Source: Odiellus spinosus (Eukaryota > Arthropoda > Arachnida > Opiliones > Phalangiidae). Taken from it: a DNA stretch of 64,000 nucleotides. Location: contig CAWUCO010000186.1 in NCBI GenBank assembly GCA_963920705.1, forward strand, positions 310,001 through 374,000, in the 5' to 3' direction. Below the pieces are notes generated by a model. It saw nothing but the letters and a program-made list of their open reading frames with translations, did no database searches and was not told the DNA's origin. Below are positions 52,860-64,000 of the stretch, piece by piece. The first letter of the stretch is position 1; the number at the start of each line of letters is the position of its first letter. A program made the position numbers and the translations under genes.

Positions 52860-54040
52860 GGGAAATTTTTCGATATATACTTGGGAAATTTTTGGATCTA
52901 TACTTGGGAAATTTTTCGATCTATACTTGGGAAATTTTTCGATCTATCCTTGGGAAATTTTTGGATCTATACTTTATAAATTTTTCGATCTATACTTTGG
53001 GGAAATTTTTCGATCTATACTTGGGGGAAATTTTTCGATCTATACTTGGGTAATTTTTCGATCTATACTTGGAAATTTTTGGATCTATACTTGGGAAATT
53101 TTTGGATCTATACTTGGGAAATTTTTGGATCTATACTTGGGAAATTTTTGGATCTATACTTGAGAAATTTTTGGATCTATACTTGGGAAAATTTTTGGAT
53201 CTATACTTGGGAAATTTTTAGATCTATACTTGGGAAATTTTTGGATCTATACTTGGGAAATTTTTCGATATATACTTGGGAAATTTTTGGATCTATACTT
53301 GGGAAATTTTTCGATCTATACTTGGGAAATTTTTCGATCTATACTTGGGAAATTTTTCGATCTATACTTGGGAAATTTTTGGATCTATACTTGGGAAATT
53401 TTTGGATCTATACTTGGGAAATTTTTGGATCTATACTTGGGAAATTTTTCGATATATACTTGGGAAATTTTTGGATCTATACTTGGGAAATTTTTCGATC
53501 TATACTTGGGAAATTTTTCGATCTATACTTGGGAAAATTTTCGATCTATACTTGGGAAATTTTTGGATCTATACTTGGGAAATTTTTGGATCTATAATTT
53601 GGGGGAAATTTTTCGATCTATACTTGGGAAATTTTTCGATCTATACTTGGGAAATTTTTCGATCTATACTTGGGAAATTTTTCGATCTATACTTGGGAAA
53701 TTTTTCGATCTATACTTGGGAAATTTTTCGATGTATACTTGGGAAATTTTTCGATCTATTCTTGGGAAATTTTTCGATCTATTCTTGGGGAATTTTTCGA
53801 TCTATACTTGGGAAATTTTTAGATCTATACTTGAAAAAAATTTTCGATCTATACTTGGGAAATTTTTCGATCTATACTTGGGAAATTTTTCGATCTATAC
53901 TTGGGTAATTTTTCGATCTATACTTGGGAAATTTTTGGATTTATACTTGGGAAATTTTTGGATATATACTTGGGAAATTTTTCGATCTATACTTGGTTGA
54001 AATTTTTCGATCTATACTTGGGTAATTTTTCGATCTATAC

Positions 54041-57000
54041 TTGGGAACTTTTTGGATCTATACTTGGGAAATTTTTCGATCTATACTTGGGAAATTTTTC
54101 GATCTATACTTGGGAAATTTTTCGATCTATACTTGGGAAATTTTTCGATCTATACTTGGGAAATTTTTCGATCTATACTTGGGAAATTTTCGATCTATAC
54201 TTGGGAAATTTTTCGATCTATACTTGGGAAATTTTTCGATCTATACTTGGGAAATTTTTAGATCTATACTTGGGAAATTTTTAGATCTATACTTGGGAAA
54301 TTTTTCGATCTATACTTATGAAATTTTTCGATCTATACCTGGAAAAATTTTGCATCTATACTTCGGAAATTTTTGGATCTATACTTGGGAAATTTTTGGA
54401 TTTATACTTGGGAAATTTTTGGATTTATACTTGGGAAATTTTTCGATATATACTTGGGAAATTTTTCGATCTATACTTGGTTGAAATTTTTCGATCTATA
54501 CTTGGGTAATTTTTCGATCTATACTAGGGAACTTTTTGGATCTATACTTGGGAAATTTTTCGATCTATACTTGGGAAATTTTTCGATCTATACTTGGGAA
54601 ATTTTTCGATCTATACTTGGGTAATTTTTCGATCTATACTTGGGAAATTTTTGGATTTATACTTGGGAAATTTTTGGATATATACTTGGGAAATTTTTCG
54701 ATCTATACATGGTTGAAATTTTTCGATCTATACTTGGGTAATTTTTCGATCTATACTTGGGAACTTTTTGGATCTATACTTGGGAAATTTTTCGATCTAT
54801 ACTTGGGAAATTTTTCGATCTATACTTGGGAAATTTTTCGATCTATACTTGGGAAATTTTTCGATCTATACTTGGGAAATTTTTCGATCTATACTTGGGA
54901 AATTTTCGATCTATACTTGGGAAATTTTTAGATCTATACTTGGGAAATTTTTCGATCTATACTTGGGAAATTTTTAGATCTATACTTGGGAAATTTTTAG
55001 ATCTATACTTGGGAAATTTTTCGATCTATACTTATGAAATTTTTCGATCTATACCTGGAAAAATTTTGCATCTATACTTCGGAAATTTTTGGAACTATAC
55101 TTGGGAAATTTTTGGATTTATACTTGGGAAATTTTTCGATATATACTTGGGAAATTTTTCGATCTATACTTGGTTGAAATTTTTCGATCTATACTTGGGT
55201 AATTTTTCGATCTATACTTGGGAACTTTTTGGATCTATACTTGGGAAATTTTTCGATCTATACTTGGGAAATTTTTCGATCTATACTTGGGAAATTTTTC
55301 GATCTATACTTGGGTAATTTTTCGATCTATACTTGGGAAATTTTTGGATTTATACTTGGGAAATTTTTGGATATATACTTGGGAAATTTTTCGATCTATA
55401 CTTGGTTGAAATTTTTCGATCTATACTTGGGTAATTTTTCGATCTATACTTGGGAACTTTTTAGATCTATACTTGGGAAATTTTTAGATCTATACTTGGG
55501 AAATTTTTCGATCTATACTTATGAAATTTTTCGATCTATACCTGGAAAAATTTTGCATCTATACTTCGGAAATTTTTGGATCTATACTTGGGAAATTTTT
55601 GGATTTATACTTGGGAAATTTTTCGATATATACTTGGGAAATTTTTCGATCTATACTTGGTTGAAATTTTTCGATCTATACTTGGGTAATTTTTCGATCT
55701 ATACTTGGGAACTTTTTGGATCTATACTTGGGAAATTTTTCGATCTATACTTGGGAAATTTTTCGATCTATATTTGGGAAATTTTTCGATCTATACTTGG
55801 GTAATTTTTCGATCTATACTTGGGAAATTTTTGGATTTATACTTGGGAAATTTTTGGATATATACTTGGGAAATTTTTCGATCTATACTTGGTTGAAATT
55901 TTTCGATCTATACTTGGGTAATTTTTCGATCTATACTTGGGAACTTTTTGGATCTATACTTGGGAAATTTTTCGATCTATACTTGGGAAATTTTTCGATC
56001 TATACTTGGGAAATTTTTCGATCTATACTTGGGAAATTTTTCGATCTATACTTGGGAAATTTTTAGATCTATACTTGGGAAATTTTTAGATCTATACTTG
56101 GGAAATTTTTCGATCTATACTTATGAAATTTTTCGATCTATACCTGGAAAAATTTTGCATCTATACTTCGGAAATTTTTGGATCTATACTTGGGAAATTT
56201 TTGGATTTATACTTGGGAAATTTTTCGATATATACTTGGGAAATTTTTCGATCTATACTTGGTTGAAATTTTTCGATCTATACTTGGGTAATTTTTCGAT
56301 CTATACTTGGGAACTTTTTGGATCTATACTTGGGAAATTTTTCGAACTATACTTGGGAAATTTTTCGATCTATACTTGGGAAATTTTTCGATCTATACTT
56401 GGGAAATTTTTCGATCTATACTTGGGAAATTTTTCGATCTATACTTGGGAAATTTTTCGATCTATACTTGGGAAATTTTTCGATCTATACTTGGGAAATT
56501 TTTAGATCTATACTTGGGAAATTTTTAGATCTATACTTGGGAAATTTTTCGATCTATACTTATGAAATTTTTCGATCTATACCTGGAAAAATTTTGCATC
56601 TATAATTCGGAAATTTTTGGATCTATACTTGGGAAATTTTTGGATTTATACTTGGGAAATTTTTTGATATATACTTGGGAAAATTTTCGATCTATACTTG
56701 GTTGAAATTTTTCGATCTATACTTGGGTAATTTTTCGATCTATACTTGGGAACTTTTTGGATCTATACTTGGGAAATTTTTCGATCTATACTTGGGAAAT
56801 TTTTCGATCTATACTTGGGAAATTTTTCGATCTATACTTGGGAAATTTTTCGATCTATACTTGGGAAATTTTTGATCTATACTTGGGAAATGTTTCGATC
56901 TATACTTGGGAAATTTTTGATCTATACTTGGGAAATTTTTGGATCTATACTTGGGAAATTTTTGGATCTATACTTGGGTAATTTTTCGATCTATACTTGG

Positions 57001-59420
57001 GAAATTTTTGGATCTATACTTGGGAAATTTTTGGATCTATATTTGGGAAATTTTTGGATCTATACTTGGGAAATTTTTGGATCTATACTTGGGAAATTTT
57101 TGGATCTATACTTGAGAAATTTTTGGATCTATACTTGGGAAAATTTTTGGATCTATACTTGGGAAATTTTTCGATCTATTCTTGGGAAATTTTTAGATCT
57201 ATACTTGAAAAAATTTTCGATCTATACTTGGGAAATTTTTCGATCTATACTTGGGAAATTTTTCGATCTATACTTGGGTAATTTTTCGATCTATACTTGG
57301 GAAATTTTTGGATTTATACTTGGGAAATTTTTGGATATATACTTGGGAAATTTTTCGATCTATACTTGGTTGAAATTTTTCGATCTATACTTGGGTAATT
57401 TTTCGATCTATACTTGGGAACTTTTTGGATCTATACTTGGGAAATTTTTCGATCTATACTTGGGAAATTTTTCGATCTATACTTATGAAATTTTTCGATC
57501 TATACCTGGAAAAATTTTGCATCTATACTTCGGAAATTTTTGGATCTATACTTGGGAAATTTTTGGATTTATACTTGGGAAATTTTTCGATATATACTTG
57601 GGAAATTTTTCGATCTATACTTGGTTGAAATTTTTCGATCTATGCTTGGGTAATTTTTCGATCTATACTTGGGAACTTTTTGGATCTATACTTGGGAAAT
57701 TTTTCGATCTATACTTGGGAAATTTTTCGATCTATACTTGGGAAATTTTTCGATCTATACTTGGGTAATTTTTCGATCTATACTTGGGAAATTTTTGGAT
57801 TTATACTTGGGAAATTTTTGGATATATACTTGGGAAATTTTTCGATCTATACTTGGTTGAAATTTTTCGATCTATACTTGGGTAATTTTTCGATCTATAC
57901 TTGGGAACTTTTTGGATCTATACTTGGGAACTTTTTGGATCTATACTTGGGAAATTTTTCGATCTATACTTGGGAAATTTTTCGATCTATACTTGGGAAA
58001 TTTTTCGATCTATACTTGGGAAATTTTTCGATCTATACTTGGGAAATTTTTAGATCTATACTTGGGAAATTTTTAGATCTATACTTGGGAAATTTTTCGA
58101 TCTATACTTATGAAATTTTTCGATCTATACCTGGAAAAATTTTGCATCTATACTTCGGAAATTTTTGGATCTATACTTGGGAAATTTTTGGATTTATACT
58201 TGGGAAATTTTTCGATATATACTTGGGAAATTTTTCGATCTATACTTGGTTGAAATTTTTCGATCTATACTTGGGTAATTTTTCGATCTATACTTGGGAA
58301 CTTTTTGGATCTATACTTGGGAAATTTTTCGATCTATACTTGGGAAATTTTTCGATCTATACTTGGGAAATTTTTCGATCTATACTTGGGAAATTTTTCG
58401 ATCTATACTTGGGAAATTTTTCGATCTATACTTGGGAAATTTTCGATCTATACTTGGGAAATTTTTCGATCTATACTTGGGAAATTTTTCGATCTATACT
58501 TGGGAAATTTTTAGATCTATACTTGGGAAATTTTTAGATCTATACTTGGGAAATTTTTCGATCTATACTTATGAAATTTTTCGATCTATACCTGGAAAAA
58601 TTTTGCATCTATACTTCGGAAATTTTTGGATCTATACTTGGGAAATTTTTGGATTTATACTTGGGAAATTTTTCGATATATACTTGGGAAAATTTTCGAT
58701 CTATACTTGGTTGAAATTTTTCGATCTATACTTGGGTAATTTTTCGATCTATACTTGGGAACTTTTTGGATCTATACTTGGGAAATTTTTCGATCTATAC
58801 TTGGGAAATTTTTCGATCTATACTTGGGAAATTTTTCGATCTATACTTGGGAAATTTTTCGATCTATACTTGGGAAATTTTTGATCTATACTTGGGAAAT
58901 TTTTGATCTATACTTGGGAAATTTTTGGATCTATACTTGGGAAATTTTTGGATCTATACTTGGGTAATTTTTCGATCTATACTTGGGAAATTTTTGGATC
59001 TATACTTGGGAAATTTTTGGATATATATATTGGGGAAATTTTTGGATCTATACTTGGGAAATTTTTGGATCTATACTTGGGAAATTTTTGGATCTATACT
59101 TGAGAAATTTTTGGATCTATACTTGGGAAAATTTTTGGATCTATACTTGGGAAATTTTTCGATCTATTCTTGGGAAATTTTTAGATCTATACTTGAAAAA
59201 ATTTTCGATCTATACTTGGGAAATTTTTCGATCTATACTTGGGAAATTTTTCGATCTATACTTGGGTAATTTTTCGATCTATACTTGGGAAATTTTTGGA
59301 TTTATACTTGGGAAATTTTTGGATATATACTTGGGAAATTTTTCGATCTATACTTGGTTGAAATTTTTCGATCTATACTTGGGTAATTTTTCGATCTATA
59401 CTTGGGAACTTTTTGGATCT
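54041..59420 (+). repeat. Right-array modules anchored by the GGGAACTTTTT monomer
   Basis: A module running from a GGGAACTTTTTGGATC monomer through ACTTATGAAA, CCTGGAAAAATTTTGCATC and TTCGGAAA monomers to TTGGTTGAAA recurs near 54041, 54757, 55218, 55705, 56307, 57669, 58294 and 58755. Module length varies (about 460-720 bp) by whole monomers. The fusion of GGAAAAATTTTGC is seen only in the right array. Confidence 0.8.
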
Positions 59421-59746
59421 ATACTTGGGAAATTTTACGATCTATACTTGGGAAATTTTTCGATCTATACTTGGGAAATTTTTCGATCTATACTTGGGAA
59501 ATTTTTCGATCTATACTTGGGAAATTTTTCGATCTATACTTGGGAAATTTTTGATCTATACTTGGGAAATGTTTCGATCTATACTTGGGAAATTTTTCGA
59601 TCTATACTTGGGAAATTTTTGGATCTATACTTGGGAAATTTTTGGATCTATACTTGGGAAATTTTTAGATCTATACTTGAAAAAAATTTTGGATCTATAC
59701 TTGGGAAATTTTTCGATCTATACTTGGGAAATTTTTCGATCTATAC

Positions 59747-61145
59747 TTGGGTAATTTTTCGATCTATACTTGGGAAATTTTTGGATCTATACTTGGGAAA
59801 TTTTTCGATCTATACTTGGGAGAAATTTTTCGATCTATAATTTGGGGGAAATTTTTCGATCTTTACTTGGGAAATTTTTGGATCTATACTTGGGAAATTT
59901 TTGGATCTATACTTTTGATATTTTTGGATCTATACTTGGGAAATTTTTGGATCTATACTTGGGAAATGTTTCGATCTATACTTGGGAAATTTTTCGATCT
60001 ATACTTGGGAAATTTTTGGATCTATACTTGGGAAATTTTTGGATCTATACTTTGGAAATTTTTCGATCTATACTTGGGGGAAATTTTTCGATCTATACTT
60101 GGGGGAAATTTTTCGATCTATACTTGGGTAATTTTTCGATCTATACTTGGGAAATTTTTGGATCTATACTTGGGAAATTTTTGGATCTATACTTGGGAAA
60201 TTTTTGGATCTATACTTGGGAAATTTTTGGATCTATACTTGAGAAATTTTTGGATCTATACTTGGGAAAATTTTTGGATCTATACTTGGGAAATTTTTAG
60301 ATCTATACTTGGGAAATTTTTGGATCTATACTTGGGAAATTTTTCGATATATACTTGGGAAATTTTTCGATCCATACTTGGGAAATTTTTCGATCCATAC
60401 TTGGGAAATTTTTCGATCCATACTTGGGAAATTTTTCGATCTATACTTGGGAAATTTTTGGATCTATACTTGGGAAATTTTTGGATCTATACTTGGGAAA
60501 TTTTTCGATCTATACTTGGGAAATTTTTCGATCTATACTTGGGAAATTTTTCGATCTATACTTGGGTAATTTTTCGATCTATACTTGGGAAATTTTTGGA
60601 TCTATACTTGGGAAATTTTTCGATCTATAGTTGGGAGAAATTTTTCGATCTATAATTTGGGGGAAATTTTTCGATCTTTACTTGGGAAATTTTTGGATCT
60701 ATACTTGGGAAATTTTTGGATCTATACTTTTGATATTTTTGGATCTATACTTGGGAAATTTTTGGATCTATACTTGGGAAATGTTTCGATCTATACTTGG
60801 GAAATTTTTCGATCTATACTTGGGAAATTTTTGGATCTATACTTGGGAAATTTTTGGATCTATACTTTGGAAATTTTTCGATCTATACTTGGGGGAAATT
60901 TTTCGATCTATACTTGGGGGAAATTTTTCGATCTATACTTGGGGGAAATTTTTCGATCTATACTTGGGTAATTTTTCGATCTATACTTGGGAAATTTTTG
61001 GATCTATACTTGGGAAATTTTTGGATCTATACTTGGGAAATTTTTGGATCTATACTTGGGAAATTTTTGGATCTATACTTGAGAAATTTTTGGATCTATA
61101 CTTGGGAAAATTTTTGGATCTATACTTGGGAAATTTTTAGATCTA
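59747..61145 (+). repeat. 815-bp tandem duplication
   Basis: 59770-60300 corresponds to 60585 onwards at offset 815, including the TATAATTTGGGGG monomer (about 59838 and 60653), a GAAATGTTTCG monomer and a triple GGGGGAAA run. The second copy has one extra GGGGGAAA monomer near 60935. Confidence 0.75.
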
Positions 61146-61741
61146 TACTTGGGAAATTTTTGGATCTATACTTGGGAAATTTTTCGATATATACTTGGGA
61201 AATTTTTCGATATATACTTGGGAAATTTTTGGATCTATACTTGGGAAATTTTTCGATCCATACTTGGGAAATTTTTCGATCTATACTTGGGAAATTTTTG
61301 GATCTATACTTGGGAAATTTTTGGATCTATACTTGGGAAATTTTTCGATCTATACTTGGGAAATTTTTCGATATATACTTGGGAAATTTTTGGATCTATA
61401 CTTTTGATATTTTTGGATCTATACTTGGGAAATTTTTGGATCTATACTTGGGAAATTTTTGGATCAATACTTGGGAAATTTTTGGATCTATACTTGGGAA
61501 ATTTTTGGATCTATACTTGGGAAATTTTTGGATCTATACTTGGGAAATTTTTGATCTATACTTGGGAAATGTTTCGATCTATACTTGGGAAATTTTCGAT
61601 CTATACTTGGGAAATTTTTCGATCTATACTTGGGAAATTTTTCGATCTATACTTGGGAAATTTTTCGATCTATACTTGGGAAAATTTTCGATCTCTACTT
61701 GGGAAATTTTTGGATCTATACTTGGGAAATTTTTGGATCTA

Positions 61742-62640
61742 TAATTTGGGGGAAATTTTTCGATCTATACTTGGGAAATTTTTCGATCTATACTTGGGAA
61801 ATTTTTCGATCTATACTTGGGAAATTTTTCGATCTATACTTGGGAAATTTTTCGATCTATACTTGGGAAATTTTTCGATCTATACTTGGGAAATTTTTCG
61901 ATGTATACTTGGGAAATTTTTCGATCTATTCTTGGGAAATTTTTCGATCTATACTTGGGAAATTTTTAGATCTATACTTGAAAAACATTTTCGATCTATA
62001 CTTGGGAAATTTTTCGATCTATACTTGGGAAATTTTTCGATCTATACTTGGGTAATTTTTCGATCTATACTTGGGAAATTTTTGGATTTATACTTGGGAA
62101 ATTTTTGGATATATACTTGGGAAATTTTTCGATCTATACTTGGGAAATTTTTCGATCTATACTTGGGTAATTTTTCGATCTATACTTGGGAAATTTTTGG
62201 ATCTATACTTGGGAAATTTTTCGATCTATACTTGGGAAAATTTTCGATCTATACTTGGGAAATTTTTGGATCTATACTTGGGAAATTTTTGGATCTATAC
62301 TTGGGAAATTTTCGGATCTATAATTTGGGGGAAATTTTTCGATCTATACTTGGGAAATTTTTCGATCTATACTTGGGAAATTTTTCGATCTATACTTGGG
62401 AAATTTTTCGATCTATACTTGGGAAATTTTTCGATCTATACTTGGGAAATTTTTCGATCTATACTTGGGAAATTTTTCGATGTATACTTGGGAAATTTTT
62501 CGATCTATTCTTGGGAAATTTTTCGATCTATACTTGGGAAATTTTTAGATCTATACTTGAAAAAAATTTTCGATCTATACTTGGGAAATTTTTCGATCTA
62601 TACTTGGGAAATTTTTCGATCTATACATGGGTAATTTTTC
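61742..62640 (+). repeat. Block repeated at 579-bp offset
   Basis: The TAATTTGGGGG monomer at 61742 recurs at 62321 and is followed in both copies by a long run of canonical monomers, a CGATGTATAC monomer, a TTCTTGGG monomer and the seven-A monomer (with an internal C in the first copy near 61986). Relatives occur at about 14980, 26972 and 53595. Confidence 0.7.
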
Positions 62641-64000
62641 GATCTATACTTGGGAAATTTTTGGATTTATACTTGGGAAATTTTTGGATATATACTTGGG
62701 AAATTTTTGGATATATACTTGGGAAATTTTTCGATCTATACTTGGGAAATTTTTCGATCTATACTTGGGTAATTTTTCGATCTATACTTGGGAAATTTTT
62801 GGATCTATACTTGGGATATTTTTCGATCTATACTTGGGAAATTTTTCGATCTATACTTGGGAAATTTTTCGATCTATACTTGGGAAATTTTTCGATCTAT
62901 ACTTGGGAAATTTTCGATCTATACTTGGGAAATTTTTCGATCTATACTTGGGAAATTTTTCGATCTATACTTGGGAAATTTTTAGATCTATACTTGGGAA
63001 ATTTTTCGATCTATACTTATGAAATTTTTCGATCTATACCTGGAAAAATTTTGCATCTATACTTCGGAAATTTTTGGATCTATACTTGGGAAATTTTTGG
63101 ATTTATACTTGGGAAATTTTTCGATATATACTTGGGAAATTTTTGGATCTATACTTGGGAAATTTTTCGATCTATACTTGGGAAATTTTTCGATCTAAAC
63201 TTGGGAAATTTTTCGATCTATACTTGGGAAATTTTTCGATCTATACTTGGGATATTTTTGGATTTATACTTGGGAAATTTTTGGATCTATACTTGGGAAA
63301 TTTTTCGATATATACTTGGGAAATTTTTGGATCTATACTTGGGGATTTTTGGATCTATACTTTTGATATTTTTGGATCTATACTTGGGAAATTTTTGGAT
63401 CTATACTTGGGAAATTTTTGGATCAATACTTGGGAAATTTTTGGATCTATACTTGGGAAATTTTTGGATCTATACTTGGGAAATTTTTGGATCTATACTT
63501 GGGAAATTTTTGATCTATACTTGGGAAATGTTTCGATCTATACTTGGGAAATTTTTCGATCTATACTTGGGAAATTTTTCGATCTATACTTGGGAAATTT
63601 TTCGATCTATACTTGGGAAATTTTTCGATCTATAATTGGGAAATTTTTCGATCTATACTTTGGAAATTTTTCGATCTATTCTTGGGAGAAATTTTTCGAT
63701 CTATACTTGGGGGAAATTTTTCGATCTATAGTTGGGTAATTTTTCGATCTATACTTGGAAAATTTTTGGATATATACTTGGGAAATTTTTGGATCTATAC
63801 TTGGGAAATTTTTGGATCTATACTTGGGAAATTTTTGGATCTATATTTGAGAAATTTTTGGATCTATACTTGGGAAATTTTTCGATCTATTCTTGGGAAA
63901 TTTTTGGATCTATACTTGGGAAATTTTTAGATCTATACTTGGGAAATATTTTTGGATCTATACTTGGGAAAATTTTTGGATCTATACTTGGGAAATTTTT

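Larger units (their letters stand above)
52856..64000 (+). repeat. 23-bp satellite DNA, right array
   Basis: Continuation of the same satellite in the same orientation and monomer phase on the other side of the retrotransposon, about 485 monomers, running off the right edge. It shares the basic monomer with the left array but carries its own variants: a GGGAACTTTTT monomer (for example near 54047, 54763, 55224, 56312, 58299, 59407) and a CCTGGAAAAATTTTGCAT form (near 54340, 55057, 56150, 58132, 63039). The matching site in the left array reads CCTGTAAAATTTTTGCAT or CCTGGAAAATTTTTGCAT. One odd monomer at about 59019-59036 carries a short AT dinucleotide run followed by TTGGGG. No gene was seen. 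Confidence 0.99.

Noticed and set aside
61149..63635. 828-codon forward reading frame, and the many other long forward frames in the satellite
   Set aside because: They start at TTG, consist only of the satellite repeat, exist in all three frames at once, and follow from the stop-free 23-bp monomer. No sign of a gene structure.
1..64000. Telomeric repeat or rDNA spacer
   Set aside because: The monomer is not a telomere-type G-rich motif and no rRNA-like sequence was seen nearby.

Overview
The window is eukaryotic, non-genic DNA. About 58.8 of the 64 kb is one very AT-rich satellite with a 23-bp monomer, all copies on the same strand (roughly 2,550 monomers by division). A single 5.2-kb LTR retrotransposon sits inside the array at 47663-52855. 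I see no host gene, tRNA, rRNA, CRISPR or bacterial-type operon. The species cannot be fixed from this sequence. A short-monomer satellite with layered higher-order repeats and a recent LTR-element insertion suits pericentromeric, centromeric or other heterochromatin, possibly of an invertebrate; that placement is inference.

Layout: 1-47662 is the left satellite array, running off the left edge. It is a mosaic of zones, each built from local duplications of about 0.5 to 2.6 kb that carry private monomer variants. At 47663-52855 lies the LTR element: 5' LTR 47663-49081, leader with a weak primer-binding-site candidate, one gag-like gene (49423-50904), a short non-coding 3' part, a polypurine tract at 51461-51473, and the 3' LTR 51474-52855. 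Its ends are TGTAA...TTACA and it is flanked by the 4-bp duplication ACTT. Removing the element and one ACTT restores an in-phase satellite monomer. 52856-64000 is the right array, with its own diagnostic variants, running off the right edge.

The element has no protease, reverse transcriptase, RNase H or integrase, and its Gag has no zinc knuckle. It therefore looks like a non-autonomous gag-only element that depends on enzymes from elsewhere. The two LTRs differ by about eight substitutions and four indels (counted by eye), so the insertion is fairly young.

The many long forward-strand reading frames in the satellite are a consequence of the monomer. It has no stop codon in any forward frame, and because 23 is not a multiple of 3 all three frames give the same 23-residue peptide in different registers. 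I do not annotate them as genes.
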